Counted from the stretch's first letter, positions 52,854 through 62,394 are shown. The stretch: 64,000 bases of DNA from Bradyrhizobium algeriense (GCF_003062295.1 NZ_PYCN01000008.1:220251-284250); one strand, 5' to 3'. Notes: a model not told the origin generated them from the letters alone. Translations and numbers: made by a program.

Positions 52854-53798
52854 CTACCGTTTCGGTTGCGTCGCCGCTGATGTCGCGACAGGCGGAACGA
52901 GACGGCGCGGAACAAAGACGCGCTGGCCAACTGATAGCGGCGCACTCTCCGAGTACTGATTGACTTGGGTAAGTGACCACAGCGGCACATGGTTAAGTGC
53001 TGCAAGCCTCTGCAACGTATCGCCCGAACGGGCGAATTGCTGCGTGCCGCTGTCCCACAGCTCGATTGGGGCATTGGGAGGAACAACGTAGCGCAGCGGC
53101 ACCGCCTCTCCACTGGTTGGCAAAGGCGTCGTCGCAAGTTGCGCAATTGCAGTCACCAATTGCTCGTGGACGGAATCCATCTTGTCGATGTTGATGTGGG
53201 TGACTTCCTCATGCTCCTTCAAATCGAAGCTCGCGTAGTGACCCCGGTATCCCGGCTCCGCAACCACATCGCCGCCGCCCAATACGCTGTCGGACAGGAA
53301 AATGTTGATGTAGCGCTCGACGTTCAGCGGCACCTTCGGGCTGGCGTGGGCCGGATCAATGGTGACCACCAGGCTAACCGGGATGTTTTCGGACTTCAGT
53401 ATCCCGGCGAACGTCAGGGCACAAAGTCCGCCCATCGAATGACCGATCAGGACGACCGGAGCGGCATTGTCACGGTAATCGCGGATAGCCTGATCTGCGA
53501 TCAGCCGGCAAATGGTGAATTCGTAGACGTCAGCCCGGATGCCGGCTTGTTCGAGGCGCTTGGTCAGATGGTCCATCCCGCGCGAAAAGATCGGCCCGAG
53601 CGCGCCGCGGAACAGGTAGACGCGCGCCTGCGCCTGGGTCGCGGCTGGCGCCGCGGCGGGGAGGGTCGTCGCGGCGGCATTGGTCGAGCGTGCGACCGGA
53701 CCGGCGAGTGCCAGATTGCAAATGGTCGAGAAGATGCAAATGGAAAGGGCTGTACGGATCACCACGGCCGCAATCTGCGTCGGATTTCTCATGTACAT
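52854..53798 (-). CDS. Exported lipase-like alpha/beta hydrolase with LysM-type C-terminus
   Basis: A 314-residue protein with a signal peptide (SICIFSTICNLALA). The hydrolase part has the nucleophile elbow GHSMGG (VVLIGHSMGGLCALTF) and a His in KEHEEVTHINID. The C-terminal 60 residues (IELWDSGTQQFARSGDTLQRLAALNHVPLWSLTQVN...LSVGQRVFVPRRL) resemble a LysM domain, so it may bind peptidoglycan. It is the second of two neighbouring paralogues; the other at 53945-54697 lacks the LysM part. The start may be at the second ATG (53792). Confidence 0.8.
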   Translation of the reverse strand: MYMRNPTQIAAVVIRTALSICIFSTICNLALAGPVARSTNAAATTLPAAAPAATQAQARVYLFRGALGPIFSRGMDHLTKRLEQAGIRADVYEFTICRLIADQAIRDYRDNAAPVVLIGHSMGGLCALTFAGILKSENIPVSLVVTIDPAHASPKVPLNVERYINIFLSDSVLGGGDVVAEPGYRGHYASFDLKEHEEVTHINIDKMDSVHEQLVTAIAQLATTPLPTSGEAVPLRYVVPPNAPIELWDSGTQQFARSGDTLQRLAALNHVPLWSLTQVNQYSESAPLSVGQRVFVPRRLVPPVATSAATQPKR

Positions 53799-53944
53799 TC
53801 CGCTCGCGATCTAGACGTAAAGGTGCGCCGGACCATGAATGCCGGCGGGCCACGCCACCCAGCGCGTTGTGGGCGATCTATCGCTGGGGAATTGGCGGAA
53901 TTGCGGCACTCGTCGCTTTGGCGACGGCGTTCGAACCGCCGCTA

Positions 53945-54697
53945 CTAACGTACCGCTGCGGTGCTTGCCGTGCCAGGTCTCGGTGCGCTTGCCGCTCCAG
54001 CCTGCCGCGGCTTCTGCACCCCTGAAGCCGGTACAGACCGGCCGAAGACGACAGCGTCGATCTCGCTTATCACCTTCCGCTGCATGATCTGGTTCTTTTC
54101 GATGGACATGTGCCCGACGCCAGGAACGTTCTGCACATTGATGTTCTCGAGCTTGCCCTGGAATTGCGCGGTCTTTGCGACCGGCTCGCCGTTGCCGTTG
54201 GCGATGTAGAAGTTTACGTAGCGTCCCACGCGCCCCGAGAGCTTGGTGCGAAACACCGAATCCAGGCCGATTGCAAGCTTCACCGGAGCGCCAAGCTGGT
54301 CCAGCCTGGCGACCATGTCGGGCAATGCGGTCGCGCCCGAGGAATGCCCGACCAGAATGATCGTCTTGATCCTGCCACTTTTGTATCCGGCGGCGGCTTC
54401 GTCGGCGAGCGACGACCACGAGGCGAAGTTCGCGACAGTGACCGGGATGCCCTGCGCCCGCAGCTGTGCCGCAATGTCATCGAGACCCAGAGAAAAGATG
54501 TTGAGCACACCGCGGAGCAGGTAGACATGAGCGGTCGAAGCCGCCGACGCGGAATTTCTCATCGCTTGTGCGGGGCTTGCGCCGACCGACAGGAGCAGCA
54601 AGACCGCGATCGCCATTGCGTGCAGTCGAAGCCACGATGCCCGGCCGGGAACGGATGACCAGCCGACAAATACTGGGTCGTCGCGATATGGCTTCAT
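53945..54697 (-). CDS. Exported lipase-like alpha/beta hydrolase
   Basis: A 250-residue paralogue of the preceding product without the LysM domain. It has a signal segment (AMAIAVLLLLSVGASPAQA) and the elbow GHSSG (IILVGHSSGATALPDM), later VGRYVNFYIANGNGEPV and a His in GVGHMSIEKN. GAGGAG sits just upstream of the ATG. The C-terminal 30 residues are Ala/Pro-rich. Gene duplication followed by gain or loss of the LysM domain explains the pair. Substrate unknown. Confidence 0.78.
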   Translation of the reverse strand: MKPYRDDPVFVGWSSVPGRASWLRLHAMAIAVLLLLSVGASPAQAMRNSASAASTAHVYLLRGVLNIFSLGLDDIAAQLRAQGIPVTVANFASWSSLADEAAAGYKSGRIKTIILVGHSSGATALPDMVARLDQLGAPVKLAIGLDSVFRTKLSGRVGRYVNFYIANGNGEPVAKTAQFQGKLENINVQNVPGVGHMSIEKNQIMQRKVISEIDAVVFGRSVPASGVQKPRQAGAASAPRPGTASTAAVR

Positions 54698-54846
54698 TGC
54701 GCTCCTCGAATGGCTGCGGAGTGTTTCGCCGGGCGACCGTAGCGCCCGCGCGCTTGGAACTGCAATAAATGTGGCGTGAGCAGCCGCAATTTACCAACAC
54801 GACGTGGCTCCGCCGCAACACCAATCATGCGTGCAGGGCGCGAGTT

Positions 54847-56484
54847 TTATGGCTTCATCCCGATCTTTTCCCTGATCGCGCCGAGTTCCGCTTCATCCCA
54901 GATGCCGATCAGCACACCGTTCTTCACCTGCAATTGCTGGGCAGCATATGCCGCGATCTTCGCGTTCGGCGTGGTGACGTGCATTTTCGGATGCAGCGCC
55001 CAGTCGAACAGCTCCGATTGCAGCCGCGCCACGATATCGGCGCAGGCGGGGTCGGCGCCGCGGTCGGTCAATTCCTGCGGGTCGTTTGCGAGGTCGTAGA
55101 GCATCGGCCGGAAGCCGGAGGCGTGGATGAATTTCCAGCGGCCATCGAACACCATGAACAGCCGGCAGCGCTCGATCGGCTGGCCCAGCATCACGCGGAC
55201 GTCCTGCATGGCGTAGTCGTATTCGGAGAACACGACCTTGCGCCAGTCAGCCGGCCGCTCGCCATGCAATAGCGGCAGCAGCGAACGTCCTTCCAGAATG
55301 TGGTCCGGCGGATTGCTGCCGAAATAGTCGATGAAGGTCGGCGCCAGATCGATCGCTTCGACCAGCGCATCGCTCACGGTGCCGCGCGTGCTGTCGGCGG
55401 CGCTTGACGGATCGATCACGATCAGCGGGATCCTGGCCGATTGCTCGTGGAACAGATCCTTCTCGCCCATCCAGTGATCGCCGAGATAGTCGCCATGGTC
55501 CGACGTGAACACGATCATGGTGGTGTCGAGCAGGCCGCGCGCTTCGAGGAACTGCATCAGGACGCCCATCTGGTCGTCGATCTGCTTGATCAGGCCCATA
55601 TAGGTCGGAATGACCTTTTCGCGCGCCTCGTTGCGCGACATGTTGCGGGAGTAGCGCATGTCCATATAGGCGGCGAACACCGGATGGGCGTTGGCGCGTT
55701 CCTCCTGCGAGCGGATCACCGGCTGCACGTCCTGTGGGCCGTACATGCTGGCGTAGGGCTCCGGCGCGATATAGGGCCAGTGCGGCTTGATGTAGGACAG
55801 ATGCAGGCACCATGGCCTTCCGTCGTCCTCGGCTTCCGCAATGAACTCCATCGCGCGCCGCGTCATGTAGGGCGTCTCCGAATGCTCGTCCGGCACGCGT
55901 GCCGCCTTGTCGGCGTGCACTAGCAGCCAGCCGTTCTGCAGGCTCCCGTCCTCGGCCGCGCCGGAATTGGCCCAGTGCTCCCACGGATTGGGGGCGTCGT
56001 AGCCGTGCTGGCGCAAATAATTGTCGTAGGCCGGGCGCGGCCGCCCCGTCGGATGCAGGCCGTCGTCGCGCTCATAGGGTTCGAACCCGCATTCCGACAC
56101 ATGCACGCCGATGATCGAGTCCTGGGGGATGCCGAGATTCTTCAGGCCCTCCAGATCCGGCGCCATATGCGTTTTGCCGACCAGCACGTTGCGGACGCCG
56201 ATCTTCTTCAAGTGATCGCCGAGCGTCGGTTCGCCTATGCGCAGCGGCCAGCCGTTCCAGTGCGAGCCGTGCGAGCGCATGTAGCGGCCGGTATAGAACG
56301 ACATCCGCGACGGGCCGCAGATCGGTGACTGCACATAGGCCTTCGAGAACAGAACGCCGCGCTTGGCCATCGCGTCGATGTTTGGAGTCTTCAGAACGGA
56401 GTGCCCGGTGCAGCCGAGATAGTCGTAGCGAAGCTGGTCGCACATGATCCACAGCACGTTCTTTGCGGGCGTTTTGGTCGTCAT
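54847..56484 (-). CDS. Sulfatase-family hydrolase (arylsulfatase/phosphonate monoester hydrolase-like)
   Basis: A 545-residue alkaline-phosphatase-superfamily enzyme. The metal-binding N-terminus VLWIMCDQLRYDYLGCTGHS and the formylglycine motif C-G-P-S-R (SPICGPSRMSFYTGRY) are clear, and the second metal cluster is TSDHGDYLGDHWMGEKDL. The motif is a canonical CxPSR, so Cys must be oxidised to formylglycine by a maturase not in this window. No signal peptide is visible, so it may be cytosolic like phosphonate monoester hydrolases. The start is placed at 56484 (MTTKTPAKN); 56493 is the alternative. The substrate is uncertain. Confidence 0.88.
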   Translation of the reverse strand: MTTKTPAKNVLWIMCDQLRYDYLGCTGHSVLKTPNIDAMAKRGVLFSKAYVQSPICGPSRMSFYTGRYMRSHGSHWNGWPLRIGEPTLGDHLKKIGVRNVLVGKTHMAPDLEGLKNLGIPQDSIIGVHVSECGFEPYERDDGLHPTGRPRPAYDNYLRQHGYDAPNPWEHWANSGAAEDGSLQNGWLLVHADKAARVPDEHSETPYMTRRAMEFIAEAEDDGRPWCLHLSYIKPHWPYIAPEPYASMYGPQDVQPVIRSQEERANAHPVFAAYMDMRYSRNMSRNEAREKVIPTYMGLIKQIDDQMGVLMQFLEARGLLDTTMIVFTSDHGDYLGDHWMGEKDLFHEQSARIPLIVIDPSSAADSTRGTVSDALVEAIDLAPTFIDYFGSNPPDHILEGRSLLPLLHGERPADWRKVVFSEYDYAMQDVRVMLGQPIERCRLFMVFDGRWKFIHASGFRPMLYDLANDPQELTDRGADPACADIVARLQSELFDWALHPKMHVTTPNAKIAAYAAQQLQVKNGVLIGIWDEAELGAIREKIGMKP

Positions 56485-56752
56485 TTCAGGCATTTCGGCT
56501 GGAGTTCGGAGGAAGCGGGAGAAGGCGGGATGGTGCGACATTGCCGCGCAAATGACAATCGAGCGGGCGCCAACTCCCCGGGGTCGCCCTGCCGATCCCG
56601 TGGTCGGCCTTCCGATCCACCTCGGCGTTAACGTTTGGATAGCGACTTTTCTCGCAATTGAACGGCGATCCATGCTGGCGCGTTAGCCTTACCGGCAGTT
56701 TGGCCGGCCGCCTTAACCCCTGAAACGGCGTGTCGGATTAAATTGGGACTCC

Positions 56753-57220
56753 ATGAAAACGGAATCCCAAGCGATGCGCGTTGCCTCGACACTGGCAATT
56801 TTGGCGGCGATGACGTCGACGGCCTTTGCCGGAGGTGGCTTCGAGATCGTGATTCCAGGCCGCCCCGGCGTACCCGTCATCATTAACGGCGTCGATGCAT
56901 CCTATGCGGTGGTCGAGGGCGATTGGGGGCTGGGCAAAGGCACCCATGTCGAGCCGACCGTCTACGGTGGCCGCTATGTCGATCCCGTGCCCCACGTCGG
57001 CCGTTATTATCCGAGCGCCGGCCGCATGCCCGGTTACGGGCGGCTGGAAATCGAGCCGCCGGCGAACCGCAGATTGCCGCAGCCGGCCGAGAGCTATCAT
57101 CAATCCTGGTCGGCGCAATCGGCGCCGCTGCCGGCGCAATCCAACGTCCCCGTCAATCCGCCCGAGATCATCTACGCGCCGCAGGAGCGAAGGCGAGGGC
57201 CGCAGCATTTTCCACGCTAA
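56753..57220 (+). CDS. Secreted protein, unknown function
   Basis: A 155-residue product with a signal sequence (MKTESQAMRVASTLAILAAMTSTAFA) and a mature Gly/Pro/Tyr-rich body with tandem aromatic motifs (YVDPVPHVGRYYPSAG). Such compositions are common in Rhizobiales envelope proteins without known function. The start could also be at the Met 7 codons later (56774). The next secreted-protein gene begins 28 nt after it and may share its transcript. Confidence 0.65.
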   Translation: MKTESQAMRVASTLAILAAMTSTAFAGGGFEIVIPGRPGVPVIINGVDASYAVVEGDWGLGKGTHVEPTVYGGRYVDPVPHVGRYYPSAGRMPGYGRLEIEPPANRRLPQPAESYHQSWSAQSAPLPAQSNVPVNPPEIIYAPQERRRGPQHFPR

Positions 57221-57248
57221 CCAACGAAAATATCGACAGGAGAGAGTA

Positions 57249-57629
57249 ATGCGTCAGATACTTAAAGGATTGATCGCGGCAGTTGCCGTCATGGCCGCAG
57301 CGCCCGCGATGGCCTGCGGTTACACCGCTTGTGCACAGCCGGTCTATGTCGCGCCGGTCGCGGCTTATGCCGGCTGCAGTCCCTGCGGCGGCTGGGTCCG
57401 TGAACGTCTGCCCGATCCGGAGCAGCAGTATTATTGGGTCAACCAGGGCCCGACCTATACCGGTCCCGGCAACTGGGCGCCGCGTCCGGTCTATCGCGAA
57501 GGCTCGATCTCCGGTTATGGCTATGGCTACAATCGGCCCTATCGCGCGCACCGCTACTATCACCGCCATCACCATGGCTACGCGGCGCGTTATTACCACG
57601 GCCAGCGCGTGCTGCGCCGCTACTACTGA
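57249..57629 (+). CDS. Secreted tyrosine/histidine-rich protein
   Basis: A 126-residue product with a signal peptide (MRQILKGLIAAVAVMAAAPAMA), a cysteine-containing segment (CGYTACAQP, CSPCGGWVRERLPDPEQQYYWV) and an aromatic/basic C-terminus full of Tyr, His and Arg (YRAHRYYHRHHHGYAARYYHGQRVLRRYY). An excellent AGGAGAGAG site precedes the ATG. Possible roles are surface binding of metals or polymers; nothing more can be said. Confidence 0.72.
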   Translation: MRQILKGLIAAVAVMAAAPAMACGYTACAQPVYVAPVAAYAGCSPCGGWVRERLPDPEQQYYWVNQGPTYTGPGNWAPRPVYREGSISGYGYGYNRPYRAHRYYHRHHHGYAARYYHGQRVLRRYY

Positions 57630-57692
57630 TCTCGCGATCGGTGAAGGATTTCGGCGCCCGTTCGCATTGATTTGCGGGCGGGCGTTGTCCTT

Positions 57693-58517
57693 TCATTTCA
57701 TCAGGCCGAGCCGGCTCGCGCCGATATAGAGCGCCAGCACCGCGGCGTTCGACACGTTCAGGCTCTTGATCTCGCCGGGCATGTCGAGCCGCGCCACCAC
57801 GCTGCAGGTCTCGCGCGTCAGTTGCCGCAGGCCCTTGCCCTCGGCCCCCAGCACCAGCGCCAGCGGCTGCTGCAGCGTCACCGCGCCGAGGTCCTCGCTG
57901 CCCTCGCTGTCCAGCCCAACCGTCATGAAGCCGCGGTCGTTCAACTCGTTGAGCGCGCGGGCAAGGTTCTGCACGGTCACCAGCGGTACCAGCTCCAGCG
58001 CGCCGGAGGCGGATTTCGCCAGTACGCCGGTGGCCTCCGGGCTGTGCCGGGCCGTGGTGATGATCGCTTTCACCGCAAATGCCGCCGCCGAGCGCATGAT
58101 TGCGCCGACATTGTGCGGATCGGTGATCTGGTCGAGCACCAGCACGATGCCTTCCTGAGCCAGCGTATCGATATCAGGCGAGGGCAGGGGCTCGGCCTCC
58201 GCCAATAGCCCCTGATGCACGGCGTCGGGGCCGAGCCGCTGGTCGATTGCGTTCGGGCGGACGATTTCGGGGGGAACGCGGGTGTCGATATTCTCGTCCG
58301 CCAGGCGCTTTGCGGCGTTTTCGGTCAGGAACAGCTTTCGGATCTGCCGTTCCGGGTTGGCCAGGGCCGCCGAAACCGTGTGCCAGCCATAAAGAATCAC
58401 CGGCCCGTCAGGGCTCGAATCCCGGTCCCGGCCCGGCGGACGGGCGAATTTCCGCCCTTTTTCGAAGGGTTTACCGCCGCCACGGCGGAACGGCGGTTTT
58501 CGGTCGCGATCGCTCAT
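57693..58517 (-). CDS. rlmB: 23S rRNA (guanosine-2'-O-)-methyltransferase RlmB (SpoU/TrmH family)
   Basis: Ribosomal RNA 2'-O-methyltransferase with the SPOUT knot. Signature parts are GIVLVLDQITDPHNVGAIMRSAAAF, ALVLGAEGKGLRQLTRETC and the knotted end KSLNVSNAAVLALYIGA, with the N-terminal RNA-binding domain opened by VILYGWHTVSAALANP. Length is 274. The first 35 residues are basic and disordered, which is common. It lies just before the tRNA-Tyr locus on the opposite strand. Confidence 0.92.
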   Translation of the reverse strand: MSDRDRKPPFRRGGGKPFEKGRKFARPPGRDRDSSPDGPVILYGWHTVSAALANPERQIRKLFLTENAAKRLADENIDTRVPPEIVRPNAIDQRLGPDAVHQGLLAEAEPLPSPDIDTLAQEGIVLVLDQITDPHNVGAIMRSAAAFAVKAIITTARHSPEATGVLAKSASGALELVPLVTVQNLARALNELNDRGFMTVGLDSEGSEDLGAVTLQQPLALVLGAEGKGLRQLTRETCSVVARLDMPGEIKSLNVSNAAVLALYIGASRLGLMK

Positions 58518-58722
58518 GGGGAGCTTGTGTCACGGGGACCCGAATATGGCAATTTGGCCTCATCAGATGCGTTTTTGGCAGGCTCCGTTGGTTGACTTTG
58601 CTATCCCGCTTCGCCCATAAACGCGCCGGTCGAAGCCGGTTCGAAACAGGCTTTCGGCCTCAGCGTCATCCATGGTCCGGTCCTCCGCCACTCGGGCGGC
58701 CGGTTCGGCGACGCTGGCGGAC

Positions 58723-58808
58723 GGGGAAGTGTCCCGAGTGGCAAAGGGAGCTGACTGTAAATCAGCCGCCTCATGGCTTCGAAGGTTCGAGTCCTTCCTT
58801 CCCCACCA
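58723..58808 (+). tRNA. tRNA-Tyr (GUA)
   Basis: A class II tRNA with acceptor GGGGAAG/CTTCCCC, anticodon loop CTGTAAA carrying GTA, a long variable arm and encoded CCA at the end (58806-58808). The T-arm reads GGTTCGAGTCC. Confidence 0.97.
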
Positions 58809-59272
58809 GCCTTCGCTCGCGAAGCGAGAGAAGGCTGCCACGCCGAAGCCCAACGGGCGAAGGCGGGCTGTGGCCGCGAGCTACGGCTCGGCAAGCCGCT
58901 TTTCCCAACGCGTCATCCGAATTCTCATCTCTCCTTCGCTCGCTCCGCGAGCTACGGCTCGGCAAGCCCACCGTAGCGAAGGCTGCCGTGGCGTAGAGAG
59001 CGCACCCGCGCCCTCGCCGATGCGGGTACGGGCGGGCCGTCGGGATGGGCAAGCCGGTATTGACCCGGATGTTGACCCGGGCCGCCGGAGCGAGGTGGTG
59101 GTCACGCAGAAGAATAATCGAGCGAGGCGTCCGCGACTCATGCACTCATGGAAGGCCTAGCTCGCGGCGCCGCGTCGGCTATCTACAACTTTGCGGCGAG
59201 ACGAGCTTGGAACCGACCTGTTCTACAGGCTAAAATGAGAAAGCATCGTATTTACCCGGCTCCTCGAAGATT
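58809..59272. repeat. Repeat-rich stretch after tRNA-Tyr with a 24-bp direct repeat
   Basis: Two exact 24-bp copies containing GCGAGCTACGGCTCGGCAAG lie at 58874-58897 and 58945-58968, flanked by short palindromes (CTCGCGAAGCGAG near 58807-58825). A degenerate third copy is near 61045-61065 at the far side of the orphan gene and pseudogene. No supported gene is present here; open frames on both strands have repeat-derived composition. Confidence 0.6.
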
Positions 59273-60244
59273 ATGCCAGACAATCGCCCTGACTACCCTG
59301 ACAGGTTCGGCCCGGCCCTTCGCGGGCTGCTGACGACGGGTCTGCTGACGCCATTCGCGATCAAGGCCACCGAAAATATCGCGGATGGGCACTATTTTCC
59401 AGGTGGCGTCTATGCCGCCCTTGCCATCGTCATTCTGCTCGTAGGCGTATATTGGGCAAAGTTAGAAATCCTCTCAGCTCGGATAGGCGTCGCGGTCACG
59501 TCCAGCGCAGCGCCGGTAGTGCTGAGCATGTTGACGACGGTGGTTCTTGCATCCGTCTATTTCTTTGGAGCGTCTGTCGGCCGAGGACAAACAGTCTCAC
59601 CGACCCCCATTGGAAATGTCGTCTGGAACCTCGAACAGACGGCTCGGAGCGCCGGCTGGTTCCTGAGCATGAACAAGGTGGGAAACGGGGAAGTACGTGT
59701 AACTGGATTTAGCGCGCACGGCCGAAATACTTCAAGCCAACCCATCAAGCACTTTAGCGGTTATATGCGCTCTGATCTGACCAATGCCCAGATTCCAATC
59801 TTTGTGCTGGGGCAAGATCAAGATGAGGAAAAATTGAAAGTTTGCTTCTCTCATTCTTGGATACCGACACTCCCGCAGGAAACCTATGGCATCCCCGGAT
59901 ATGCCGACTTTGACATCGTAACCTTTGAAAACGCTGTGACGCTGCCCGGAGCAGACGGCGTGCCTTTAGCTAAATTTATGAACGACTTTGTGCCGTTCAC
60001 GATTTTTCTCGAGTACGACGGCACCAAGTATGAACGGCAATTCACGAAGGCCGAAGTCGACAAGCAAGTAGAAACGTTTGTGAGAAGTATCAATCCTCAA
60101 AGCACGCCTCGCGTCTTGCGAAGGCCAAGTGCTAAGCCGCCGGTTCTACCGACCCTGCAAACTCTGCTACCACCAAATTTACCAAAACCTGGGCTTTCAA
60201 GTCCGATCCCTTCGGTAGGCTTACCCAAACTCCCGACGAACTGA
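59273..60244 (+). CDS. Hypothetical membrane protein, possibly acquired
   Basis: A 323-residue product with three hydrophobic segments in the first 110 residues, then a soluble domain of about 150 residues and a Pro-rich tail (RRPSAKPPVLPTLQTLLPPNLPKPGLSSP). No known domain is recognised. Codon use is noticeably more AT-rich than surrounding genes, and it lies downstream of tRNA-Tyr between repeats. Acquisition by horizontal transfer is therefore likely. It is intact. Confidence 0.6.
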   Translation: MPDNRPDYPDRFGPALRGLLTTGLLTPFAIKATENIADGHYFPGGVYAALAIVILLVGVYWAKLEILSARIGVAVTSSAAPVVLSMLTTVVLASVYFFGASVGRGQTVSPTPIGNVVWNLEQTARSAGWFLSMNKVGNGEVRVTGFSAHGRNTSSQPIKHFSGYMRSDLTNAQIPIFVLGQDQDEEKLKVCFSHSWIPTLPQETYGIPGYADFDIVTFENAVTLPGADGVPLAKFMNDFVPFTIFLEYDGTKYERQFTKAEVDKQVETFVRSINPQSTPRVLRRPSAKPPVLPTLQTLLPPNLPKPGLSSPIPSVGLPKLPTN

Positions 60245-60309
60245 GTTGCGCTGGGGACCGCAACCTAGAACGGGCAGTCCGAGCCGTCCGCTGGATAGTC
60301 TGGAGGCCG

Positions 60310-61023
60310 TCAGCCGGGAAGCCGTGGTTCGATAGGCTCGTTATCCCATGGTCCGAAATCCTCTTCGAACCGTCTTTTGTCTTCGACGATCAGCTCTTCA
60401 GCATTCGTTCGAGCCCATATTAGCACATCGACAGTCCACTGCAGATGAGAAACACACGCCGGTGCTGAAGGCATGCCTGCAGGACTTCAGCCGGCGCTGG
60501 AATAAAGCTCTGGTCCCTCCGCAACTGACGGATGGCTGAAACAACTACCGCGCAATTGAAGCCGGCGCTGTGGCCTTCCCGCAGCTCCTCATCGTACAGA
60601 ATCGAGTCGATCAGGCCGAACGAGTATGCCGGCGAGACGGTCTTGGTGTTCGGTGCAGCCGCCAGCATCGCGCCGAACGCAAGCGCATACTATCCGGGAG
60701 GCGCCGGGACATGCTCCGCATCATAGAACAGCTCTTTGCCTTCTTGAGCACCCCGGTTTCCGGCACGATGCCCAGACGCTCGTTCGCCGCATCGACAAAT
60801 TCATAGAGATCGCTGCGCCGCAGATCGAAAAGCTGGCGATTGTGGTGCGGGTCCCGCTTTTGCACTCGGCGAGCCAATCTCGGGCCGGCCGGAGCTTCGC
60901 CAGTGCGTCCAGAGTGGGCTTCGCCGCCGCGAATGCGGTCTTGACCGGATCTTCGATCTTGGCCCCGTCCGCGAGCTGGTTGCCAATGTGGACGACGTCA
61001 CCGGCCGCGCAGCGAAGGCGTAG
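60310..61023 (-). pseudogene. Multiply broken gene remnant
   Basis: Protein-like sequence continues over 700 bp but changes frame repeatedly. On the minus strand it reads VVHIGNQLADGAKIEDPVK..., shifts after DWLAECK at an A-tract (about 60859) to RDPHHNRQLFDLRRSD..., shifts again at GGCAAAGAG (about 60737) to ELFYDAEHVPAPPG, meets an in-frame TAG at 60690-60692, continues YALAFGAMLAAAPNTKT..., and shifts a third time near 60435 to QWTVDVLIWARTNAEEL, ending at 60310. The 5' end is missing against a repeat. The original family is not recognised. Two of the shifts are consistent with one base lost from an A-run. Confidence 0.65.
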
Positions 61024-61113
61024 ACGGACTGGTGCCGTCCATACGCGAGCTACGGCAAGGCAAGCCATCCACCTTCAACTCTCCCACCGCCCGCCCGCTC
61101 AAACACACACCAC

Positions 61114-62334
61114 CTACTTCTGCGCGTTGGAGAAAGCCGTTTCGAGCACGTCGCCGATCGGCTGCCAGGTGCGGCCGTCGAATTGAATGAGCCGCAGGTG
61201 TTTGATCGGCCGGAAGTTCCAAGGTCCCGTGCTGATTTTGATCCCGGGCAACAACATGGAGCCTTGATAGTCTTTCAGGGCCGCTGCCTGCTTCATGACG
61301 TTCTCGCGAGACAGGTCGTTGCCGCATTGCTTGAGCACCTGGGCCAATGTCTCGGCGGCGGCGTAGCCGAACACGGCGTTACTGTCGTCTGTGCCGCCGG
61401 CCCGATTATATTTCTCAACAAATGTCTGCCAGTCCTTGGCGGCTTGCTCGTCCTTCCAGGCCGGATCATTCGCATCCTTCAAGAAAGTGGCTGTAATGAC
61501 GCCCAAGGATCTTTCCTGGCCGGCGGGCTTTGGCGCCGTCGCGATCGATGACGCCATATGGTTCAAGATGAACACCGGGTGCCAATTGAGATCCGCCGCT
61601 ATTCGGGCGACTTTCGCTGCGTTTTCCGGCACCCCTGCGAATACGAAAATTTCGGCTCCTGATCGCTTCAAGATCGATACGTGCGTGTCCAGATGCTCGT
61701 CTGCGATATCGTAGGCGATGTCGACCCTGATCATCCGGGCAATGTCACCGAGCCCGTCTTCCAACCCCTTGAACAGTTCTCGACCGAAATGATCGTTCTG
61801 CCAAAGGGCTACGATTCTTTTTCCGGGGTAGAACGCGTGGATGTAGTTGGCGTAGATGCGTCCCTCTTCGCGAATGGAGGGCTGCCAGCCCATTGTCCAC
61901 GGAAACAGCGATGGATCGCTCAGATGATCGTCTCCGGAGGCGACAAAGAGTTGGGGAATTTGCCTTTCGTTCAAGTATGCGCGAACGGCAAAATTCCCCG
62001 GCGTTCCGAACGAACCGAACATCAAGAGCACGTCGTCTTTCTCGATGAGGTCGCGCGTGAGGCTTAGAGCCGTCGATGGATCGGATTTGTCGTCATATGA
62101 GATGAAGCGCACCTTGCGGCCGTTGATCCCGCCGCGCTCGTTGATCATCTCAAAATACGCAGCTTCGGCTTTTCCAATCGCGCCGAAGACCTCCAAACTC
62201 CCGCTATAGGGCATAACGTTGCCGATGCGAATTTCAGTGTCGGTCACGCCTGGATCGCGCACCCGCTCGGTGATCGCGCCCAATGACGTAAGCGCCAGGA
62301 CAAGAGCAATCAGCATTCGGAGCATGGTTTGCAT
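61114..62334 (-). CDS. Branched-chain amino-acid-type ABC substrate-binding protein (LivK-like)
   Basis: A 406-residue type-I periplasmic binding protein. A signal peptide (MQTMLRMLIALVLALTSLGAIT) precedes the mature protein, which starts at TDTEIRIGNVMPYSGSLEVFGAIGKAEAAYFEMINERGGINGRKVRFISYDDKSDPSTALSLTRDLIEKDDVLLMFG, a typical LivK/HAAT pattern. No permease or ATPase genes are adjacent, so it is an orphan receptor. GGAG precedes the ATG. An FNR/FixK-type box lies about 60 bp upstream. The ligand may be an amino acid or aromatic compound. Confidence 0.88.
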   Translation of the reverse strand: MQTMLRMLIALVLALTSLGAITERVRDPGVTDTEIRIGNVMPYSGSLEVFGAIGKAEAAYFEMINERGGINGRKVRFISYDDKSDPSTALSLTRDLIEKDDVLLMFGSFGTPGNFAVRAYLNERQIPQLFVASGDDHLSDPSLFPWTMGWQPSIREEGRIYANYIHAFYPGKRIVALWQNDHFGRELFKGLEDGLGDIARMIRVDIAYDIADEHLDTHVSILKRSGAEIFVFAGVPENAAKVARIAADLNWHPVFILNHMASSIATAPKPAGQERSLGVITATFLKDANDPAWKDEQAAKDWQTFVEKYNRAGGTDDSNAVFGYAAAETLAQVLKQCGNDLSRENVMKQAAALKDYQGSMLLPGIKISTGPWNFRPIKHLRLIQFDGRTWQPIGDVLETAFSNAQK

Positions 62335-62394
62335 CGGATGAACTCCGTTACAAAGAGTGCAGCCAGATTTCGAGACCTATGGGAGGCCCTCAAC

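Noticed and set aside
58781..58808. attL/attR pair of an integrative element at tRNA-Tyr
   Set aside because: No second copy of the tRNA 3' end was seen in the following 5 kb and no integrase gene is present.
58881..59141. 86-codon minus-strand frame after tRNA-Tyr
   Set aside because: It translates the repeat units; similar frames are typical mis-annotations of intergenic repeats.
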